From: Amoebophrya sp. A120
Lineage: Eukaryota > Sar > Dinophyceae > Syndiniales > Amoebophryaceae
NCBI GenBank assembly: GCA_905178155.1
Contig: CAJINV010000006.1
Location: 2,088,230 to 2,152,229 of the forward strand
Length of the DNA stretch: 64,000 nucleotides
Reading direction: 5' to 3'
The notes beneath the pieces are model-generated. The model did no database searches and was not told where the DNA came from. It saw only the letters and a list, made by a program, of their open reading frames with translations. The first letter of the stretch is position 1; each line of letters opens with the position of its first letter. A program made the translations under genes and the position numbers. This document shows, piece after piece, positions 54,901 through 61,062 of the stretch.

Positions 54901-57528
54901 GATATACCGCACGCCGAAACACTTCGAAAAGGCGCTGTTCAACAAAAAACACAAATTCCGGATCCAATTTGTGGACAACGCGAGTCAAATCGAGAACTGG
55001 CTCTCCGTATCAAATGTAAAAATGTCTGGGTCTGGGAACTTGTGATGCTGGGTAGCGTCTCATGATGAGGCTACAAATGCTGGCTCAGCATGAAAAGTTT
55101 CTGAGCTCCTAGGTGTTGCCTATTCTGCATGACAAACTGCGCTTCTGCATCACAGAAAAGCGCAGCTTTTGGGTAACGTGCATGCCAGATTTCAGAGTCA
55201 TGCCAGGCAAGCATGACAAACATGAATTCTTCCAGACCCAGACATTTTTACAGGTGATACTCCGTTTGTGCAGTGTTTCTGGACCCGAAGATGGAAAACG
55301 ACTGGCAGCTGAACGAGTACCCCTTCGCGAAGCACGTCCACTTGTTCACGGCGGTTAGAGGGTTTTTCGTAAACCATGAGAAAGCGCCGGTGAAGAGCAC
55401 GATCTGCGCGAACTGCGACCTGAAGGAGTTAACCTTGCCGCAATCCGTCCGCTATCCTGTGCAACAGTATCGTACTCGTACCAATGCAAGTTTAGCATTA
55501 CAAATCTTGTTTCCATGGCAAATCTGCATTACAAATTTTATTTCTCATGCTGACGAAGTTTGTCATGCATTTATACGAGTACGATACTTTTGCACAGGAT
55601 ATCCGCCACAAGGACGACCAAGTATTGGCGAACTTCTGGCTGGAAATGGAGCGATTTCTGCAAACGATATGAAAGCCTCCGGTTGGAAATCCTCAAAGTG
55701 GAAATAATTTGCAATGCAAAAAACCACTCCAGTTGAAGCGCCACTTCTAGGCGGCGCATGACAAATTCCCCGGGCATCTCAAAGTATGTCTGTCATGCGG
55801 GTTAACGCAAAGGGGTGGTCTTCTCTCGTGCTAATCAGCATTCCAAGTCTGAACCCGTAGAAGGACAATAGGCGGCCTCCATTGCGTCCCCTGCAATACA
55901 GTCTTTTTTGCGTCGCATTTCATGCATCACAAATTATTTCCACCTTGAGGATTTCCATTCTGAGGCTTTCATAAACGAGAAGTCACATGGCGTACATGCA
56001 GCCGAATTTGAAGTTGATTGACGCGGCAAGCGTGAAGCGGGTGGTGCCCAAACCCGACTGGACGGAGCAGCAGAAGAAGGAGTTTGAAGAGCGGGTCGAA
56101 TCCAACAAACAGCTGCAACTGACCATCACGCACAACAATTTGGAAAACTCCGGGGCGGGCGTGATGGAGGTGGATAAGTCCAGGCCGCTGATTACCGAAA
56201 CGATTGACAAAAATTTACTCATCGTCGACAAGGAATCCCTAGTATCCTGTGCAAAAGTATCTGATACTCGTATTGCAATCATGCATTACAAATTTTTTTC
56301 TCAAGGTAAATCTGCATTACAAATTTCACTTCTCATGCTGAGGGAGTTTGTGATGCATTTATAGATACGAGTGCGATACTTTTGCAGTTCATACCTGAAC
56401 CCCCGGTTCTACCGACCTGATTTCGACCTGCAGCGAAAGCGAATGGGGAAACCAACCCTGGCGGAGGAGCAGCAGGCCCTACCGATCGCTCTGAAGCAAA
56501 AGATCGAGAAGGGAGAGAAGTTGACGCAAAAAGAGTTGAACGATTTGAACAAGGAGGGAAAAGTATTCCGAGGAAAAACGTCCCCACCTATCCAGAGTCA
56601 TCAACTTGGGAAGTCTGCTAGACAAATCAACAAGCTTTGCTTGCTGCGCATGACAAATCTAACGAAGGCTCGCCGTAATGTAGTCCGATGTTTAGCTTCT
56701 AGCTCAGAAGCTGCATCACAGATCTAGCCTATCATGCTGATTCGAGCATCGCAATAAATCATCTCAAAACACGACTAGAATAAAACTATGCTTCTCAGCA
56801 TGGGGCTCCGCATGACAAATATTTTCAGCATGCAGATTTGCATGACAAGTACGAGGTGGGGACGTTTTTGCACAGGATAGAAAGTGCCGGATTTCGATGC
56901 GGAGGATGAAAACGGCTTCGACTGGGCGGCACAGCCGATTGCCGCACACACCTTGGACATCGGCGCCGGGCGGCAGATATCAATTGCAACTATGTTGTCC
57001 GGGTCTGGATGAACACAGCTCAGGTGTTTGTCAAGCTGTCTCTGCTTGACTCTGAAGGTCTGGCATGCAAGCCCTAGCACGAACACAGGTTTTTGCAAGG
57101 CCTGCCAATGCGTGATCCGCATGACAAACTTCCGCTTTGTTCGGTGACAAGAAATAACGGGATAGTTTTCTTGCTGTTTATGCATGACAGATGATTTTCC
57201 TGTGATCTAAAATGCGCATCACAAGTCTGCATGTCTACTCCAGACCCAGACATATTTGCGATGCATAGGAGGTCAAGATGCACATCAACGACGAGGAGGA
57301 CAAGACGAAATTTGACAAACAGATCATGAAGCTGATCGAAGACGTATTATTTGGCTTCTGATTTTTTTTCGATAGTTTCAATTTGTCAAACGACCCTTGT
57401 TTGATTGTATTTTCATGCTATTAATTTTTGAACAACTCCCATATACAACACAACATCATAAACAGTGCATCCTCAAGAAGAAGAAGGAGGACAACAGACC
57501 GGAGTTTATCGGAAAGAAAACCAAATAG
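51941..57528 (+). CDS. CDC73: CDC73/parafibromin-like Paf1 complex subunit
   Basis: ATG 51941 to TAG 57526-57528, with 12 introners and three GT-AG introns. The recognisable part is the Ras-like C-terminal domain of Cdc73: HPLPVITIILPPRASSLINI, NCMPFFEEHKWTPL, HKFRIQFVDNASQIENWLSV, CAVFLDPKMENDWQLNEYPF, HVHLFTAVRGFFVNHE and HKDDQVLANFWLEMERFLQ. In Cdc73 this domain helps anchor the Paf1 complex to transcribing RNA polymerase II chromatin. Upstream is a basic and Ser-rich region with RKRKFPSRKF and several Ser-Pro/Thr-Pro sites. Unusually, about 210 charged residues follow the domain before the stop; in most species the protein ends near the domain. The domain is spread over seven exons and is continuous only after the introners are removed. 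The N-terminal third is not clearly Cdc73-like. Confidence 0.72.
52094..52375. mobile_element. Introner, family D
   Basis: 282 bp, flanks TCCAA on both sides. Removal gives E-T-F-Q-D-A in frame. Confidence 0.92.
52652..52879 (+). other. GT-AG intron
   Basis: 228 bp, GTATTGTTAT to AACATCACAG. Splicing gives R-K-F-Q-D-K in frame. Contains introner-like words (TTGCATGACAAACC). Confidence 0.75.
53173..53390. mobile_element. Introner, family E, diverged
   Basis: 218 bp, TATCCCACGAAAAAACTGTT to AACAGTTTATTTTCCTTGCGATA, flanks ATTTT/ATTGT. Removal gives T-N-M-D-C-T in frame. Confidence 0.82.
53483..53599. mobile_element. Introner, family B, truncated
   Basis: About 117 bp. The outer TIR halves are reduced (TATTTCTTATTGCAATC on the left); the inner GCATTACAAAT/ATTTGTAATGC arms are intact. 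Splicing near L/S-G-Q keeps the frame. Confidence 0.7.
53676..53869. mobile_element. Introner, family B, with trinucleotide repeat
   Basis: 194 bp, TATGCATCACAAAAGTATCG to TTTTGTAATGCATA. Contains about nine GAT units near 53799-53826 next to a duplicated CCTACACAACTAGAT. Flanking repeat weak. Splicing gives K-A-E-R-E-A in frame. Confidence 0.82.
53980..54223 (+). other. GT-AG intron
   Basis: 244 bp, GTACTAAATG to CAACAAACAG. Splicing gives L-E-H-N-K-R-I in frame just ahead of the CDC73 domain. Confidence 0.7.
54318..54574. mobile_element. Introner, family A, flanked by a 19-bp direct repeat
   Basis: 257 bp, TATCAACGGCAAATATGTCA to GACATGTTTGCAACTGCAT, flanks GCCGTT. The direct repeat extends to 19 bp (TTTGCAACTGCATGCCGTT) because the exon beside it matches the introner end. 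Removal gives N-C-M-P-F-F-E in frame. Confidence 0.87.
54644..54904. mobile_element. Introner, family A
   Basis: 261 bp, flanks TACCG on both sides. Removal gives N-S-Y-R-T-P in frame. Confidence 0.93.
55008..55259. mobile_element. Introner, family A
   Basis: 252 bp, flanks CTCCG on both sides. Removal gives W-L-S-V-C-A-V in frame, inside the CDC73 domain. Confidence 0.93.
55453..55601. mobile_element. Introner, family B
   Basis: 149 bp, flanks TCCGC on both sides. Removal gives Q-S-V-R-H-K in frame. Confidence 0.93.
55668..55973. mobile_element. Introner, family C' subfamily
   Basis: 306 bp, flanks AACGA on both sides. Pairs with the element at 46000 but its inner segments are in the opposite order, as if inserted in reverse. 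Removal gives L-Q-T-R-S-H in frame. Confidence 0.9.
56243..56393. mobile_element. Introner, family B
   Basis: 151 bp, flanks CCTAG/CCTGA. Removal gives K-E-S-L-N-P in frame. Confidence 0.88.
56564..56879. mobile_element. Introner, family D
   Basis: 316 bp, TATTCCGAGGAAAAACGTCC to GACGTTTTTGCACAGGATA, flanks AAAAG/GAAAG. Removal gives E-G-K-V-P-D in frame. Confidence 0.88.
56978..57267. mobile_element. Introner, family A
   Basis: 290 bp, TATCAATTGCAACTATGTTG to TTTGCGATGCATA, flanks GCAGA/GGAGG. Removal gives G-R-Q-V-K-M in frame. Confidence 0.83.
57344..57465 (+). other. GT-AG intron
   Basis: 122 bp, GTATTATTTG to CATAAACAG. Splicing gives I-E-D-C-I-L in frame and leads to the stop at 57526. 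Confidence 0.75.
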
Positions 57529-57602
57529 CTTGGCACCTCCCAATAGCAGCTCCTTTCCTTCTTCATCTTCGTCTTGCATTTGTTCAAACTTGTAAAATTG
57601 TC

Positions 57603-60600
57603 ATGCACCTTATGCAATGTAAATTTCCTGTACATGTACAGAATGCATGACAGATTTCGCTAACTTGCTGTGTCCAACTTGTCATGCTACACTAGGATTG
57701 AAGGCAAGTTTTGTCATGGAGAGACTGCATTTGTACATGTACAGGAAATTTACTGTGGATACACCTAGTAATTCTATATTCATCTCCGGTGCTTTTTTGT
57801 ACCAGTACAACCGTGTGACTGAACGCAGATGTTGAAAAAAAGAGAACAAGGCTCTTCTAGGAACAAGCCCTGGGAGGTGATGATTTTTTCCCCTGTACAC
57901 GCTTTCGGAGGTGGAACGACAAAATAGGCCGGGAAGAACTCCACAAGGAGAACTTCGTGAAGTGGGTGAACGACAACTTTGACTGTGACAAGGCCTATAC
58001 GGCAGGGAAATTGCACGACGTTGGCTTTTATGCATTGCAGAAGTAACGTCCTAGTATAAATTGCATTACAAATTTTGGCAAGAAGAAAAGTGGAATTTGT
58101 AATGCTGTTTTAACTTAGGAGAGAGATTTATCATGCATATTTACAATTAGTACAAGCACGATACTTTTGCACAGCATAGCTTTGGCCACGCACTAAAAAC
58201 TGACATCGGCTACTACTACCACAAGGACATCAAGCTGGACGCGTTTAAGAGTAAGAAATACGCCAGACACCGCTGTCGAATGAACTATCCTGAGTAAAAA
58301 CGTCCGCCCCAAAGTCAAGATGGGGATTTTGCAACAGAAATCGAGAAGTTTTGGAATTCGGATTCACGCATCACAAGCTGCAGTCCCGATAGTGTAGTGC
58401 AGGCTATAGCAAGGACAAACGCACCACAGATCCATCTACTTAGCCTGGTTACAGCATTGCAAATGCCAAAACACGACTAGAAATGCCTCTCATGGAGATG
58501 CGCATTGCAAATCGATTCCTGTCATTGCGAGTCTGCATGACAACTCTGGGGTGGGGACGTTTTTACAAATGATATTCACACCGAAGTAATGCTCGTGGAG
58601 TGGTACGACCGCCCCGGCGCAAAAATGATCAGCTACATCACAGTATCGAATGTAAAAATGTCTGGGTCTGGAAGAATGCAAGATTTGTGATGCAGGTTTT
58701 CCATGACCCATGAGGTCTGGAATGCGAGACCCAGCATGACAGATTTTTTGAGGTCTCTACCATGCCCTTCCTGCATGAGAAACTCCCTCTCAACTTGGTC
58801 AAAAGCGGCCAGCTTTTGGTACTCACGCAACACAGATTTTTGCATCATTCAGATTTAGCATGACAAGTTCTAACCTTGTTCCAGACCCAGACACTTTTAC
58901 ATTTGATACACAGCAGAAGACAAGGCCAAGCAGGAACGCGACGCAGAGTATGCTGCAGCGGAGAAGGCGCAAAAGCGAGCGGCCAGGGACGAGAAAAGAA
59001 AGGAGCATATCGTAAGGAAAAATCCCCCCTCCCCATATCAAAAAGGCAGCCTTTTGAAAATTTGTAATGCTGATTTGTGGTCACAAATTAGGTCAGTGTT
59101 GCAAGAGAGCAAGGCCAGAGCGTGCGCCGCCTTACGCAGGCGGTTTGTAATGATGCGCCAACAGGGCAGAGCAGACGTCTGCCATGCTGAGTGCCTATCT
59201 CTAGCCAGCCCCTTCCAGGCACTGTAAGCATCTGCCTGCAGTCCTCCTCTGGAAGACAAAGCTGATTTGTGCACACGAATCCCGCAACACAGATTGCCAT
59301 TTTGATATGGGGGAGGATTTCTCAGTTCGATAAAACAGGAGAAAAAAAACGGTGGCGATTGGGACAACTACAAGAAAAACGATGAATGGAAACAGTCTTC
59401 CAGCTGGCTATGCATTGCAAAAGTATCGTACTCGTAGTAATCCTAATCGCAATCATGCATTACAAATCTCCATCCCAAGGTAAAACAGCATGACAAATTC
59501 CATTTGTCATGCTGAGCTAATTTGTTTTGCAGTTACTACTAGGGCGATACTTTTGCAGTTCATACTGACAACAAGGAAACAACACTTACAACTCGTCCAG
59601 CTGGAATAACAGCAGTGGAAACAACTACAATTCAGGAAACGACTGGAACCAGGGAGGTGGTGCTGGTTCTTGGGGTGCTGGCGACTGGAACAACAAAACG
59701 ACTTCCGGGTACAACAATAATTCCTCAAGTTGGAACAATGACTACGGTAAAACTAGCTGGAAGAATGACGATAAAAAAGACAACTGGGACAACAGTTACA
59801 ACAAGTACGACAAAACTTCTTCCTACGAAAATGCTGACAAGAAGGCAGCGTCCTACAACGCGTTCAACGCCCCTGCCGCACCAGCGGGAGAGCCGAGTGA
59901 TAAAAAGAATTCCTTCGAGGTTGAAGAGTCTGTTGTCCCCCGACCTGGTCGCGGCGGAAGCAAAGAAAAAGAGAGACAAAAGTCCCCAGAGCGAGGACGG
60001 GGAGGCAGTAAGGAGAAGGAGCGCGGTACTACGTCTGCTGCTAGCAGTTCTCAAAACAAGTTTCTCTTCTACGAAGGTAGAAATGAGAACACCCGTCGAG
60101 AGGACGACGTGGAGCGGTACCATCGATCGAGTAAGTACAGGGAAGATTATCATGATAAAGATGACTACAACTACCGGGGTGGCAGCAAGCACAAAGACTA
60201 CAACCAGCCATCTCGGTACAGCCGCAGCCGGGGGCGGGATAGAGGAGCCAGGAGGTCAAAGGAAAAGGAGGACGAGAGAGACCGGTACGACCGCCGCGAC
60301 CGTAGTCGATCCAAAGAAGTGAATAAAGAGGAAAACAACGGCCGGGGGAGGAGTCGGTATGGAAACAGACGGGACGGGAGTAAGGACAAGGATATCAAAG
60401 ACAAAGGGGATATCAAGAAAGAAACAACTACCTCCCGCGACGCAAAATCGAAAGCAAAGGACAATATCACCGCCAAGGAAGAGAAGAAACCCCCACCTCC
60501 TCCGCCTGCTAAGAAGAAAGCTGCAGCTGCTGCGTCCTCTTCCTCAAGTTACAAACCCGGTGGCGGCGTGGAGGAATATTTGGCGGCGAAAGCGAAAAAG

Positions 60601-61062
60601 GAGGCTGAAGAGGCGGCGGCGGCAAGTGCGAGGGAGGTGAAATCTAGTCCGGTTATTGACTACACGAAGGTTAGAGCGGCGGATTTGTTGGCGGATGGAG
60701 ACAGGTATGTTTATATTGCAATCATGCATTTACAAATCCTTTTCCTAACGTGAATCCGCATTACAAATTTCATTTCTCACGCTGAGGAAATCGAAATTTG
60801 TAATGCATTTATGCGAGTGCGATACTTTTGCAGTGGATACGTTTTTCATCGTCATGCCACCTGAACTTGTCATGCAAGTTGAACAAATCAAAATGAAAAT
60901 CTTTCGAATCTGTGTTGCAACTTACTACTTATGTTGTAAACTATGAAACGAAACACGACAATCAATATGAATATCAGCTTCAAGCTCGACAAGGCGGAGT
61001 CTGTGGCGAGTAAGAAGGAAGAAGAGAAGAAGCAGGTCAGTGTCAACATGGACGAGTTGTAG
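57603..61062 (+). CDS. Low-complexity protein with Asn/Gly/Trp-rich and Arg/Ser/Lys/Asp-rich regions
   Basis: Stop TAG 61060-61062. Secure coding begins after an acceptor at 57859-57860 with EQALGGDDFFPC and RRWNDKIGREELHKENFVKW. The start is uncertain: ATG 57603, split by the introner at 57611 and followed by a GT-AG intron 57768-57860, would give a short first exon. A globular-looking first third (DIGYYYHKDIKLDAFKSKKY; TEVMLVEWYDRPGAKMISY) leads to an Ala/Lys/Glu helix, then a repeat-like Asn/Ser/Gly/Trp region (59570-59780), then a long Arg/Asp/Ser/Lys region with RSRGRDRGARRSKEKED and PPPPPP. Such composition is common in RNA-binding and splicing-related proteins, but no RNA-binding domain is recognised, so function is open. 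The gene directly follows the CDC73-like gene. Confidence 0.68.
57611..57761. mobile_element. Introner, family J
   Basis: 151 bp, TATGCAATGTAAATTTCCTG to CAGGAAATTTACTGTGGATA, flanks CACCT on both sides (57606-57610, 57762-57766). It lies between two genes' secure coding parts, in a 5' UTR, first exon or intron of the downstream gene. Confidence 0.9.
58029..58178. mobile_element. Introner, family B
   Basis: 150 bp, flanks GCTTT on both sides. Removal gives D-V-G-F-G-H in frame. Confidence 0.92.
58286..58574. mobile_element. Introner, family D
   Basis: 289 bp, clear D ends; flanks TGAAC/TTCAC are eroded. Removal gives R-M-N-T-E-V in frame. Confidence 0.87.
58644..58908. mobile_element. Introner, family A
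   Basis: 265 bp, flanks CACAG on both sides. Removal gives Y-I-T-A-E-D in frame. Confidence 0.93.
59008..59332. mobile_element. Introner, family K
   Basis: 325 bp with the longest TIR here (about 38 bp, imperfect), including CCCCATATCAAAAAGGCA and its complement. Flanks GAGCA/AAACA are weak. Removal gives R-K-E-Q-E-K in frame. Only member of its family here. Confidence 0.83.
59409..59564. mobile_element. Introner, family B
   Basis: 156 bp, flanks CTGGC/CTGAC. Keeping the downstream copy would create a TGA stop; keeping the upstream copy gives S-S-W-Q-Q-G, so here the intron must be element plus downstream repeat. Confidence 0.9.
60705..60977 (+). other. GT-AG intron whose 5' half is a family B introner
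   Basis: 273 bp, GTATGTTTAT to ATGAATATCAG. The donor G is the last exon-side base before the introner's own TATG start. Splicing gives D-G-D-S-F-K in frame. Confidence 0.75.
60706..60839. mobile_element. Introner, family B, inside a GT-AG intron
   Basis: 134 bp, TATGTTTATATTGCAATC to ACTTTTGCAGTGGATA. No flanking repeat. The inner arms GCATTACAAAT/ATTTGTAATGC are intact. Confidence 0.82.

Noticed and set aside
59615-60322. 235-codon Thr-rich frame in the last gene
   Set aside because: It is a shifted shadow of the Asn/Gly/Trp- and Arg/Ser-rich frame, which continues in frame from the preceding exons and to the stop at 61062.
1266-60839. Possibility that the repeated hairpins are a CRISPR array or dispersed tRNA-like genes
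   Set aside because: Spacing is irregular, units are 100-330 bp with TIRs and target duplications, there are no short identical repeats with unique spacers, and no tRNA arms; the host genes are eukaryotic.
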